Shown piece by piece: positions 42,504-50,316 of a DNA stretch of 64,000 nucleotides (position 1 is the stretch's first letter; every line of letters starts with the position of its first letter). The DNA lies in assembly GCF_025685645.1 (NCBI RefSeq), contig NZ_JAGSYF010000004.1, forward strand, positions 372,001 through 436,000, read 5' to 3'. Origin of the DNA: Edaphobacter bradus (GTDB taxonomy: Bacteria; Acidobacteriota; Terriglobia; Terriglobales; Acidobacteriaceae). The translations under genes and the position numbers were made by a program. The notes under the pieces were generated by a model, which ran no database searches, was not told the DNA's origin, and saw only the letters and a program-made list of their open reading frames with translations.

Positions 42504-43754
42504 ATGACAATCTCTGAACTGAAAGAGCACAATATCGCGGAGCTGGGCAAGCTTGCGCGCAACCTCGACATTGCCGGCACGAGCGGCCTGCGCAAGCAAG
42601 ACCTGATCTTCAAGATTCTGCAGGCGCAGAGCGAGAAGGAAGGCCATATCTTCGCCGAGGGCGTCCTTGAGATTCTGCCTGACGGCTACGGCTTCCTGCG
42701 CTCGCCGGATTACAACTATCTGCCTGGCCCCGACGACATCTATGTTTCGCCTTCGCAGATCCGCAAGTTCGACCTGAAGACGGGCGACACCATCAGCGGC
42801 AATGTGCGGCCTCCGCATGAAGGCGAGAAGTACTTTGCGCTGGTGAAGATTGAGGCGATCAACTTCGAGTCGCCGGAAGAGACGCGCAACAAGATTCTGT
42901 TCGACAACCTGACGCCTTTGTACGCGCAGGAGCGCGTGAAGATGGAGACGGTGCGGGACAACATCTCGGGCCGTGTGATGGACCTGCTGACTCCGGTGGG
43001 CAAGGGGCAGCGTGGTCTGATCGTCGCTCCGCCGCGCACCGGTAAGACGATGCTGCTGCAGTCGATCGCGAACTCAATCACGGCGAACCATCCGGAGATC
43101 GTGCTGATCGTTCTTCTGATCGATGAGCGTCCGGAAGAAGTGACGGACATGCAGCGGTCGGTGAAGGGCGAGGTTATCTCGTCGACCTTCGATGAGCCCG
43201 CGGCGCGTCACGTACAGGTGGCCGAGATGGTGATCGAGAAGGCGAAGCGCCTGGTCGAGCACAAGCGCGACGTGGTGATCCTGCTGGACTCGATTACTCG
43301 TCTGGCTCGCGCGTACAACACGATCGTTCCTCCGAGCGGCAAGGTCCTCTCGGGCGGTGTGGATTCGAACGCGCTGCAGCGGCCGAAGCGGTTCTTCGGC
43401 GCGGCGCGGAATATCGAAGAGGGCGGGTCTTTGACCATCATTGCGACGGCGCTCGTGGATACGGGTTCGAGGATGGACGAAGTGATCTTCGAGGAGTTCA
43501 AGGGCACGGGCAACATGGAAGTGATCCTGGATCGCAAGCTTGTGGACAAGCGCGTGTTTCCGGCGATCGATATCCAGCGCTCAGGTACACGTAAGGAAGA
43601 GCTGCTGATCCTGAAGGAAGACCTGCAGAGGATCTGGGTCCTGAGGAAGGTACTGAATCCGCTGTCGCCGGTGGAGGCGATGGAGCTCTTGACCGATAAG
43701 CTGGCGAAGACACGGAACAATTCGGAGTTTCTGCATAATATGAGCTCGATCTAA
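42504..43754 (+). CDS. rho: Transcription termination factor Rho
   Basis: 416 residues, usual length. The N-terminal Rho-N helix region (ISELKEHNIAELGKLARNLD) and the cold-shock-like RNA-binding domain (GVLEILPDGYGFLRSPDYNYLPGPDDIYVS) lead to the hexameric ATPase. Walker A is in VAPPRTGKTMLLQ, Walker B in VVILLDSITRLARAYN, and the Q/R loops follow. It is the RNA-dependent helicase that ends transcription at rut sites. A strong hairpin at 43806-43838 follows. Confidence 0.98.
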   Translation: MTISELKEHNIAELGKLARNLDIAGTSGLRKQDLIFKILQAQSEKEGHIFAEGVLEILPDGYGFLRSPDYNYLPGPDDIYVSPSQIRKFDLKTGDTISGNVRPPHEGEKYFALVKIEAINFESPEETRNKILFDNLTPLYAQERVKMETVRDNISGRVMDLLTPVGKGQRGLIVAPPRTGKTMLLQSIANSITANHPEIVLIVLLIDERPEEVTDMQRSVKGEVISSTFDEPAARHVQVAEMVIEKAKRLVEHKRDVVILLDSITRLARAYNTIVPPSGKVLSGGVDSNALQRPKRFFGAARNIEEGGSLTIIATALVDTGSRMDEVIFEEFKGTGNMEVILDRKLVDKRVFPAIDIQRSGTRKEELLILKEDLQRIWVLRKVLNPLSPVEAMELLTDKLAKTRNNSEFLHNMSSI

Positions 43755-43805
43755 CGGCTCATTGAAGGATCATCGGGTCCGGGTGGTGCTGGTCCGGTGA
43801 AAAGA

Positions 43806-43838
43806 AAAGAAGCGCAGCCTTGGGCTGCGCTTCTTTTG
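43806..43838. terminator. Bidirectional intrinsic terminator between rho and SDR genes
   Basis: A perfect 15-bp stem (43806-43820 with 43824-43838) encloses a 3-nt loop, with A-rich and T-rich arms that act as U-tracts in both directions. It separates convergent rho and the first SDR gene. Confidence 0.88.
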
Positions 43839-43853
43839 CAGGAGCAATAAGGA

Positions 43854-44603
43854 TTAGCGAATACCGCCGGAGACAACCAGGGTCTCGCCGGTGAGCCAGC
43901 CGGAGTCGTCGGAGGCGAGGAAAACAGCGACAGGTGTGATGTCGGTGGGCTGACCGACGCGCCCCAGGGGCGTCTGGGCCACGGTGCCCTTCTCCCAGTC
44001 GGAGCCGATGATGCCGGCAGTGTGCGTGCCCTCGGTCTCAATCATGCCGGGGTTGATGGAGTTGACGCGGATCTTCTTGGGGCCGAGTTCCTTGGCGAGT
44101 ACACCAGTAACGGCATCGAGAGCGCCCTTTGTGGCGGTGTAGATGCTGCTGGTGGGCGGATGGATATCGGAGACGACCGACCCGATGTTAATGATGCTGC
44201 CGCCGTTGCTTCCGAAGAGCTTGACCGCCTCGCGCGCGGCCAAGAGGGCGCCGAGCACGTTGGTGTTGAACAGGCTGTGGAAGCCCTCTTCAGTGATCTC
44301 CTCGATGGGCGTGAAGTTATAGACGCCGGCATTGTTGACGAGTACGTCCAGCTTGCCGAAGGCTTTGGTGGTTTCGGCAAAGATGCGCTTGACGTCAGCT
44401 TCCTTCGCTACATCACCCTGGACGGCGATGGCTTTGCCGCCGTTCTTGACGATATCGGCTACGACCTTGTCCGCGCCTTCCCTGCTGGAGGCATAGTTCA
44501 CGACGACGGAGGCCCCCTCCTTCGCCAGACCTTTTGCGATGTCCGCTCCGATGCCCTTGGAGGCACCTGTGACTATGGCTACTTTGCCTTTGAGTTTGCT
44601 CAT
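43854..44603 (-). CDS. SDR-family oxidoreductase (paralogue 1 of 3)
   Basis: 249 residues, classical short-chain dehydrogenase. The cofactor motif is VTGASKGIGADIAKGLAKEG, the NNAG motif is in VLVNNAGVYNF, and Ser (INIGSVVS) with YTATK form the active site. The C-terminus ends LTGETLVVSGGIR. Family members reduce or oxidise varied carbonyls or alcohols; the Ala/Asn after strand 2 (VVNYASS) suggests NADP(H) preference. The start MSKLKGK replaces a longer ORF start at 44648. Very similar to the two following genes. Confidence 0.92.
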   Translation of the reverse strand: MSKLKGKVAIVTGASKGIGADIAKGLAKEGASVVVNYASSREGADKVVADIVKNGGKAIAVQGDVAKEADVKRIFAETTKAFGKLDVLVNNAGVYNFTPIEEITEEGFHSLFNTNVLGALLAAREAVKLFGSNGGSIINIGSVVSDIHPPTSSIYTATKGALDAVTGVLAKELGPKKIRVNSINPGMIETEGTHTAGIIGSDWEKGTVAQTPLGRVGQPTDITPVAVFLASDDSGWLTGETLVVSGGIR

Positions 44604-44711
44604 ATTTCTGTACCTTTCGCGTTTTCTTGTTTGATGGTTGCAGACCACCCGAATGATGCTAGAAGGTCAAAGGATTCGGGGCAGCTGAGTGAATTTACTC
44701 GGCTCGCGCGT

Positions 44712-45461
44712 TTAGCGGAAGCCGCCGGAGGCGTTGACGATTTCGCCGGTGAGCCAGGCGGAGTCTTCGGAGGCGAAGAAGGCGACGATGGGGGCGATGT
44801 CGGTGGGACGCCCGATGCGGCCGAGGGGCGTTTCGGCTTCGCGCTTCTTCTGGGATTCGCCGCCGACGAGGCCGAGGGATGTGGCGCCTTCGGTCTCGGT
44901 GAGTCCGGGATTGACGGCGTTGACGCGGATCTTTTTTGGGGCGAGCTCTTTGGAGAGGACTCCGGTGATGGCGTCGACGGCGGCTTTGGTGGCGGTGTAG
45001 ATGGAGGAGTTGGCGGGCGTGTAGGAGCTGACGGTCGAGCCGATATTGATGATGCTTCCGCCCTGTTCGCCGAAGTGTTTTGCGGCCTCGCGGGTTACGA
45101 GAAGGAGGCCGAGGACGTTGGTGTCGAACTGGCGGTGGAACTCCTCTTCGGTGAGCTGATCGAGGGGAGCGAACTTGAAGACACCGGCGTTGTTGACGAG
45201 GATGTCAAGTTTGCCGAAGGTCTTTCTGGTTTCGGCGATGAGACGTCCGGCGTCGGTGGCTTTGGCGACGTTGCCCTGAATGGCGATGGCTCTGCCTCCG
45301 GCCTGGATGATCTCGGCTACGACTTTGTCGGCGTCGGTACTGCTCGATGCGTAGTTGACGACGACGGCTGCGCCTTCTTTGGCGAGCTCGCGGGCGGTGG
45401 CTGCGCCTATTCCCTTTGAGGCTCCGGTGACGATGGCTACTTTGCCTTCTAGTTTGCTCAT
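44712..45461 (-). CDS. SDR-family oxidoreductase (paralogue 2 of 3)
   Basis: 249 residues with VTGASKGIGAATARELAKEG, LVNNAGVFKF, INIGSTVS and YTATKAAVDAITG, ending LTGEIVNASGGFR. It is the most divergent of the three tandem copies. GAGCC lies just before the ATG at 45461. An in-frame TTG/ATG extension to 45485 is not needed. Same orientation as its neighbours, but a terminator-like hairpin (45491-45518) lies upstream, suggesting separate transcription from paralogue 3. Confidence 0.92.
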   Translation of the reverse strand: MSKLEGKVAIVTGASKGIGAATARELAKEGAAVVVNYASSSTDADKVVAEIIQAGGRAIAIQGNVAKATDAGRLIAETRKTFGKLDILVNNAGVFKFAPLDQLTEEEFHRQFDTNVLGLLLVTREAAKHFGEQGGSIINIGSTVSSYTPANSSIYTATKAAVDAITGVLSKELAPKKIRVNAVNPGLTETEGATSLGLVGGESQKKREAETPLGRIGRPTDIAPIVAFFASEDSAWLTGEIVNASGGFR

Positions 45462-45490
45462 GGTGGCTCCTTGAATGCGGGACAAGGAAG

Positions 45491-45518
45491 AAGAGGCGCA
45501 GTGTTTGCTGCGCCTCTT
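45491..45518 (-). terminator. Intrinsic terminator after SDR paralogue 3
   Basis: A perfect 11-bp stem (AAGAGGCGCAG, 45491-45501, with 45508-45518) and a 6-nt loop are followed on the minus strand by CTTCTTCC. It lies 22 bp past the stop of paralogue 3. Confidence 0.75.
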
Positions 45519-45540
45519 GTTGAATACTACCGGCTATGAA

Positions 45541-46290
45541 TTAGCGGAGGCCGCCGGAGGCGACGAGAGTCTCGCCAGTGAGCCAGCCAGAATCGGCAGA
45601 GGCGAGGAAGACGGCGAGGGGTGTGATGTCGCTGGGTTGGGCGATGCGTCCGAGCGGGGTCTGCGCTTCGAAACCCTTCTGGAAGTCGGTGCCGACGATG
45701 CCCATGGTGTGGGTGCCTTCGGTCTCGACCATGCCAGGGTTGATGGAATTGACACGGATATTCTTCGGCCCAAGCTCTTTCGAGAGCACAGCGGTGATGG
45801 AATCGACGGCGCCCTTGGTGGCGGTGTAGACGGAGCTGGTGGGAACGTTGAGCTCGGTGGCGGCTGAGCCGATGTTGATGATGCTTCCTCCGTTGCCGTC
45901 GAAGAGCTTAACGGCTTCGCGCGTGGCGGAGAGAAGGCCGAGGACGTTGGTGTTGAACATGCGGTGGAACTGCTCGTCGGTGAACTCATCGATGGCGGCG
46001 AACTCGTAGACGCCGGCGTTGTTGACGAGGATGTCGAGCTTTCCGAAGGTCTTTTTGGTCTCGGCGAAGATGCGCTGAACGTCGGCAGCCTTGGCGACGT
46101 CGCCCTGGACGGCGATGGCCTTGCCGCCGCTTTTGGTGATTTCAGTTACGACTTTGTCGGCGCCCTCTTTGCTGGAGGCATAGTTGACTACGACGGAGGC
46201 TCCCTCTTTCGCGAGGCCCTTTGCGATGTCGGCTCCGATGCCTTTCGAGGCTCCTGTGACGACGGCTACTTTGCCCGTAAGTTTGCTCAT
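45541..46290 (-). CDS. SDR-family oxidoreductase (paralogue 3 of 3)
   Basis: 249 residues with VTGASKGIGADIAKGLAKEG, LVNNAGVYEF, INIGSAAT and YTATKGAVDSITA, ending LTGETLVASGGLR. The N-terminal 100 residues are nearly the same as paralogue 1, indicating recent duplication. GGAGGAGAA lies about 6 nt before the ATG at 46290, the best ribosome-binding site of the three. Substrate unknown. Confidence 0.92.
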   Translation of the reverse strand: MSKLTGKVAVVTGASKGIGADIAKGLAKEGASVVVNYASSKEGADKVVTEITKSGGKAIAVQGDVAKAADVQRIFAETKKTFGKLDILVNNAGVYEFAAIDEFTDEQFHRMFNTNVLGLLSATREAVKLFDGNGGSIINIGSAATELNVPTSSVYTATKGAVDSITAVLSKELGPKNIRVNSINPGMVETEGTHTMGIVGTDFQKGFEAQTPLGRIAQPSDITPLAVFLASADSGWLTGETLVASGGLR

Positions 46291-46381
46291 TTGTTTCTCC
46301 TCCGGATCTTCAGGTCTATATTTCGATGACCGTCTAATTGATGAGCGAGAGGGGCAAAGGATTCGTGAGGGGAGTGTGAAT

Positions 46382-46972
46382 TTAAGCCGGCTGCTTTGCG
46401 AGGTGATTCTGAAGGACTTCGAGGAATTTGGCTAGCCAGGCGGGATGCGCGGGCCAGGCGGGGCCGGTGACGAGGTTGCCGTCGGCGATTGCGTCGGTCA
46501 TGGCGAGGGGGACGAAGGTGGCTCCGGCGAGCTCTACCTCAGGGGCGCAGGCGGGGTAGGCGTTGACGCGCTTGCCAGAGATGACGCGGGCGGCGGCAAG
46601 GATCTGCGCGCCGTGGCAGAGAGCGGCGATGGGCTTGTTGGCCTCGGCGAAGTGGCGGACGATCTCGATGACGCGAGGGTTGAGGCGGAGGTATTCGGGG
46701 GCGCGGCCGCCGGGGACGACCAGGGCATCGTAGTCGGCGGGCTCGATGTCGGCGAAGGTGGCGTTGAGGGTGAAGTTGTGGCCGCGCTTTTCGGAGTAGG
46801 TCTGGTCGCCCTCGAAGTCGTGAATGGCGGTACGGACGTACTGACCGGATTTCTTGTCGGGGCAGACAGCGTGGACAGTATGGCCGACCATCTGGAGGGC
46901 CTGAAAGGGAACCATGACCTCGTAGTCTTCGACGTAGTCGCCGACGAGCATTAGCAGTTTGGCAGGCTTCAT
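46382..46972 (-). CDS. DJ-1/PfpI-family protein
   Basis: 196 residues. The nucleophile elbow is IAALCHGAQILAAA (the Cys-His pair of DJ-1/PfpI), and VVPGGRAPEYLRLNPRVIEIV is typical of the family. Members act as glyoxalases, deglycases or stress chaperones; the exact role here is not determined. The AGGACT-type purine run precedes ATG at 46972. It lies 24 bp after ribE and is probably the last gene of the riboflavin operon. Confidence 0.92.
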   Translation of the reverse strand: MKPAKLLMLVGDYVEDYEVMVPFQALQMVGHTVHAVCPDKKSGQYVRTAIHDFEGDQTYSEKRGHNFTLNATFADIEPADYDALVVPGGRAPEYLRLNPRVIEIVRHFAEANKPIAALCHGAQILAAARVISGKRVNAYPACAPEVELAGATFVPLAMTDAIADGNLVTGPAWPAHPAWLAKFLEVLQNHLAKQPA

Positions 46973-46996
46973 GAGAGTCCTTTCGTCAATCTGGGG

Positions 46997-47662
46997 CTAG
47001 TAGCCGTTGGCGAGGAGGTACTGCTCGGTGAGGGTGAAGGCTTCCGAGGCTTGTTCGCGACGCTCGGCGTATTTGCCGAGGACGTCGACCTCGATGTTAA
47101 GCGGGCTGCCGGGGACGAGGGTGCGGAGGCTGGTCTCGGCGTAGGTGTGGGGGATGATGGCGACCTCGACGGTGTTGCCCTGGATGGATGCTACGGTGAG
47201 GGAGATGCCCTCAATGGTGATGGAGCCCTTTTCGACGACGTAGCGGGTGAGGGAGTCGGGGATGGTGAGGCGGAGGCGGTAGTCGGTGGCTCCGCTGCCG
47301 GTGGCGAGGGGCTCGAGGGAGGCGAGGGTGGCGGTGCCGTCGACGTGTCCCTGGACGACGTGGCCGCCGAGGGGAGAGCCGGCGGGTGTGGGAAGCTCGA
47401 GGTTGACGACGGTGTCGGGCTGGAGGCGCGAGAGGGTGGTGCGGGCGATGGTCTCGGCGGCGAGGTCGGCGGAGAAGCGTGGGGGAAAGGCGTGCGGCTC
47501 GATGTCGAGCGCGGTGAGGCAGACTCCGCTGACGGCGACGCTATCGCCGGTCGCGAGGCGGCCGACGAGCTGGTTGGGCGCGGCGATGGTGATGCGGGTA
47601 ACTCCGGCGCTGGGGGTGACGCAGAGGACGGTTCCGGTGGTTTCGATGAGGCCGGTGAACAT
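46997..47662 (-). CDS. ribE: Riboflavin synthase, alpha subunit
   Basis: 221 residues made of two lumazine-binding barrels. MFTGLIETTGTV is the canonical start, GDSVAVSGVCLT marks the first barrel, and GHVVQGHVDG with KGSITIEGISLTV the second. It converts two 6,7-dimethyl-8-ribityllumazine molecules to riboflavin. The ATG at 47662 is chosen over an ORF extension to 47719, which would run into ribD. ribD lies 53 bp upstream. Confidence 0.96.
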   Translation of the reverse strand: MFTGLIETTGTVLCVTPSAGVTRITIAAPNQLVGRLATGDSVAVSGVCLTALDIEPHAFPPRFSADLAAETIARTTLSRLQPDTVVNLELPTPAGSPLGGHVVQGHVDGTATLASLEPLATGSGATDYRLRLTIPDSLTRYVVEKGSITIEGISLTVASIQGNTVEVAIIPHTYAETSLRTLVPGSPLNIEVDVLGKYAERREQASEAFTLTEQYLLANGY

Positions 47663-47715
47663 GGGAATAGGGTACAGGGGTTGGGGCGCGGGGAACAGGG
47701 CGGCAATGGACTGAT

Positions 47716-48900
47716 TCACTCCCAGGGGTCGCGTAGGTAGCCCGTGACGCGGGCGTCGGGGGCTACAAGTACGCGGGTGACGCGGTGGAGGGACTGCTCG
47801 AAGTGATAGGGGGAGAGGATGCCGTGGGCGAAGGGGATGGCTTGTTCGCCGAGCTCGGTCTCGGAGTAGAAGAGTACGACTTTGTCGACGAGGTTCTGGC
47901 GGAGGAAGGCTCCGTTGAGGTGCGCGCCGCTTTCGAGCAGGACGCTGAGGATGTTTCGCTCGGCGAGGGTGGCGAGGACGGCGGGGAGGCTGAGGCGTCC
48001 GGCGTGGTCGGGGATGGTCTCGACGTCGACGCCCTTGCGGGTGAGCTCGGCGATCCTTGCGCTGGAGGCTGAGGTGCTGGTGAGGACGAGAACGTCGGAG
48101 CCGTTGTCGGTGCGGGTGGCGGAGCGGACGAGATGCGAGTTGCGCGGGATGCGGAGGTGCGAGTCGAGGACGACGCGGAGGAGGTTACGGCGGCGGGGTT
48201 CTCCGTTGGGGCCGAGGATGTTGCTGCGGTCGGTGAGGGCAGGGTCGTCGGCCAGCACGGTGCCGATGCCAGTGAGGATGGCGTCGGCGGAGTGCCGGAG
48301 GACCTGCACCTCGTGGCGCGCTGCGGGGCCAGTAAGCCAGTGGGGTTGGTTTGGGAAGCGGTGTGCGGGTGGCGGAGCGAGCTTGCCGTCGATGGAGAGT
48401 GCGGCCTTGAGGGTCACGAAGGGGGTGCGGGTGCGGATGAAGTGGGCGAAGGCCTCGTTGAGGTCGCGGGCCTGCTGCTGGAGGACGCCTACGGTGACTT
48501 CGATGCCGGCGGCCTGGAGCTTTGCGATGCCGCGTCCGCTGACGAGAGGGTTGGGGTCGGTGGTGGCGACGACGCAGCGGGAGATTCCGGCGGTGAAGAG
48601 GGCGTCAGCGCAGGGGCCGGTGCGGCCGTGGTGGCTGCAGGGTTCGAGCGTGACGTACGCCGTGGCGCCTTGCGTGGAGAAGCCGCGTGAGGCGGCCTGC
48701 TTGAGGGCGACGATCTCGGCGTGGTCGTAGTTGGCGTAAAGGTGGGCGCCTTCGCCGATGATCATGGGCTTGCCTCTGCCGGGAGGAGCGTGGACGAGGA
48801 GGCAGCCGACCTGTGGGTTGGGCGAGGCCAAGGCTGCGGTGTGCTCGGCCAAATTGAGAGCCCGGCCCATGAAGAACTCGTCTTGCGTGGGAGAAGACAT
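47716..48900 (-). CDS. ribD: Bifunctional diaminohydroxyphosphoribosylaminopyrimidine deaminase/reductase
   Basis: 394 residues. The N-terminal deaminase has the zinc motif YDHAEIVALKQA and VTLEPCSHHGRTGPCADAL. The C-terminal reductase domain has GIGTVLADDPALT, RVVLDSHLRIP and VLLESGAHLNGAFL. It performs the second and third steps of riboflavin synthesis. First gene of ribD-ribE-DJ-1. No FMN riboswitch is visible in the 109 bp upstream. Confidence 0.95.
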   Translation of the reverse strand: MSSPTQDEFFMGRALNLAEHTAALASPNPQVGCLLVHAPPGRGKPMIIGEGAHLYANYDHAEIVALKQAASRGFSTQGATAYVTLEPCSHHGRTGPCADALFTAGISRCVVATTDPNPLVSGRGIAKLQAAGIEVTVGVLQQQARDLNEAFAHFIRTRTPFVTLKAALSIDGKLAPPPAHRFPNQPHWLTGPAARHEVQVLRHSADAILTGIGTVLADDPALTDRSNILGPNGEPRRRNLLRVVLDSHLRIPRNSHLVRSATRTDNGSDVLVLTSTSASSARIAELTRKGVDVETIPDHAGRLSLPAVLATLAERNILSVLLESGAHLNGAFLRQNLVDKVVLFYSETELGEQAIPFAHGILSPYHFEQSLHRVTRVLVAPDARVTGYLRDPWE

Positions 48901-49009
48901 GCTATCGAGAGGATAGCTGTTTTGTGGTGGGGAGTAGAAAGCAGGCCCCTCCGCTCCGGGGAGGATGGACAGTGTTGTGGAGGGAACAAGGCCCGTATTT
49001 TCGATTCAC

Positions 49010-49561
49010 CTAGAAATGATAGGCGGCGCCGAGGGTGAGGACTGACGGGGAAAGTCCGTTGGGGAGATTGCGGCCGGAGAGCCACTTCTGATATTCGAAG
49101 TCAGCCCGGGCAGTAACATTGTGGCGCACCCGGTAGTCGACTCCTACACCCACGGCAAACATGTTGTAGGCGAGGTTGGCAGTGACGACGCCAGTGCGGT
49201 AGTCGGTGAAGTTGTAGACGCCGCGCCCATAGAGGAGCTTTGCATACGGGATGAACTTACGAGAAGGGCCGAGGGGATGGTAGTAGCGGCCTCCGATCTC
49301 GTAGGTCTTCTCGTACTGGTTAGTCTTGCCGTCTTTGAGGAAACGAAACTCGCCTTCCACTCCAAAGCGGCGTGTGAAGTCGAAGTCGGTGTAGACGGTG
49401 AAGCCGTCTACGCGGTAGGGGAGATAGTCAGTATTGGCGTTGGAAAAGCCGGCGCCAACCTGGAGGTCAGCAAGTCGCGAGGCGGTCGGCGTTGCCTGGG
49501 CGTGCGAGATGGACGCCGTGCCAAACAGAACGAGAAGAGAGCCAAGAACCCGTTTCAACAA
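49010..49561 (-). CDS. Outer-membrane beta-barrel protein (paralogue A)
   Basis: About 183 residues from a TTG start at 49561 (AAGGGGA about 6 nt upstream), giving a signal peptide (LKRVLGSLLVLFGTASISHAQ). The mature part has alternating strands typical of an eight-stranded OmpA/OmpX-like barrel (DFDFTRRFGVEGEFRFL, KTYEIGGRYYHPLG, NVTARADFEYQKWL) and ends with the terminal aromatic of outer-membrane proteins (LGAAYHF). The ORF extends to 49948 without better starts. It shares organisation and motifs with paralogue B just upstream. Confidence 0.78.
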   Translation of the reverse strand: MLKRVLGSLLVLFGTASISHAQATPTASRLADLQVGAGFSNANTDYLPYRVDGFTVYTDFDFTRRFGVEGEFRFLKDGKTNQYEKTYEIGGRYYHPLGPSRKFIPYAKLLYGRGVYNFTDYRTGVVTANLAYNMFAVGVGVDYRVRHNVTARADFEYQKWLSGRNLPNGLSPSVLTLGAAYHF

Positions 49562-49664
49562 ACGCTTTCCCCTTTTAGGTGGTTCTGATGGAGCTGCGGG
49601 TATTCTGTGGGGCCCGAAGCTGACGGGGCTGAGGGAGTGTTCCCTGGCCACTGAAGCAGTAGAA

Positions 49665-50204
49665 CTAGAATACATAAGCTGCTCCAAAGGTGTAGTCCAA
49701 TGGAGTGAGCCCATTAGAGTTGTAGCCGGGCCATTTCTGGTATTCAAAGTCGAAAGCTCGAACGCTGAAGTGCTTTGTCGCCTGATAGTCCAGGCCTCCG
49801 CCGAGGGAGTAGATCTTGTAGGTGTAGGTCGCGGTCGGCGCATTGCTGAATATGTATTTGAATCGTCCAACGCCGAGAAGAACTTTAGCGTAAGGGCTGA
49901 ACCTGCCGTAGTGGAAGGCATAGCGCGGGCCGAGCAGGTAAGAATCAACTCCGATGTCGGTCGGCGTAACCATACTGGCCCTATGGATATCGCCTTCTAT
50001 GCCCCAGTGGCGGGTGAAGTCGAGGTTGCCGTAGATCGTGAGGCCCTGGACCTTGCGCTGACCGTAGTCGGGGTTGGCAATCGTCCAGCCGGCGCCGATC
50101 TTGATGGACACGAGCCGCGATGCTGCTGAGGTCGCCTGCGCGCGAGACCAGGTTGCGAGTCCCAGGACGACGACGAGACGCGCGAGTTGGATGAGAAGCT
50201 TCAA
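49665..50204 (-). CDS. Outer-membrane beta-barrel protein (paralogue B)
   Basis: 179 residues, starting at TTG (50204) with AGGGA a few bases upstream and a signal peptide (LLIQLARLVVVLGLATWSRAQ). DFTRHWGIEGDIHRA, YSLGGGLDYQATKHFSVRAF and DFEYQKWPGY match paralogue A strand by strand. The protein ends in FGAAYVF, the C-terminal Phe recognised by the BAM complex. Both paralogues probably arose by tandem duplication. Confidence 0.82.
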   Translation of the reverse strand: MKLLIQLARLVVVLGLATWSRAQATSAASRLVSIKIGAGWTIANPDYGQRKVQGLTIYGNLDFTRHWGIEGDIHRASMVTPTDIGVDSYLLGPRYAFHYGRFSPYAKVLLGVGRFKYIFSNAPTATYTYKIYSLGGGLDYQATKHFSVRAFDFEYQKWPGYNSNGLTPLDYTFGAAYVF

Positions 50205-50274
50205 CGTCCCTGGTGATTTTTCAAAAAATGAAGTGAGGCATGCAGAGAAGAGGTACAGGCCTCTCCGCCTGAGC

Positions 50275-50309
50275 GATGAGGGACCGCCCTTTCAGGCGGT
50301 ACCCTCATC
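50275..50309 (-). terminator. Hairpin after the M48-like gene
   Basis: The stem GATGAGGG-ACCGCC / GGCGGT-(A)-CCCTCATC has 14 pairs with one bulged A and a 6-nt loop, 8 bp past the gene stop on the minus strand. No clear U-run follows, so it may protect the mRNA end rather than terminate alone. Confidence 0.55.
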
Positions 50310-50316
50310 CATTCAG

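Noticed and set aside
44022..45419. 465-codon plus-strand ORF across two SDR genes
   Set aside because: It spans the antisense of two separate SDR genes and their gap, with repeated segments mirroring the paralogues; not a gene.
48901..49009. Possible FMN riboswitch before ribD
   Set aside because: The conserved FMN element blocks are absent and the gap is too short for the full aptamer.
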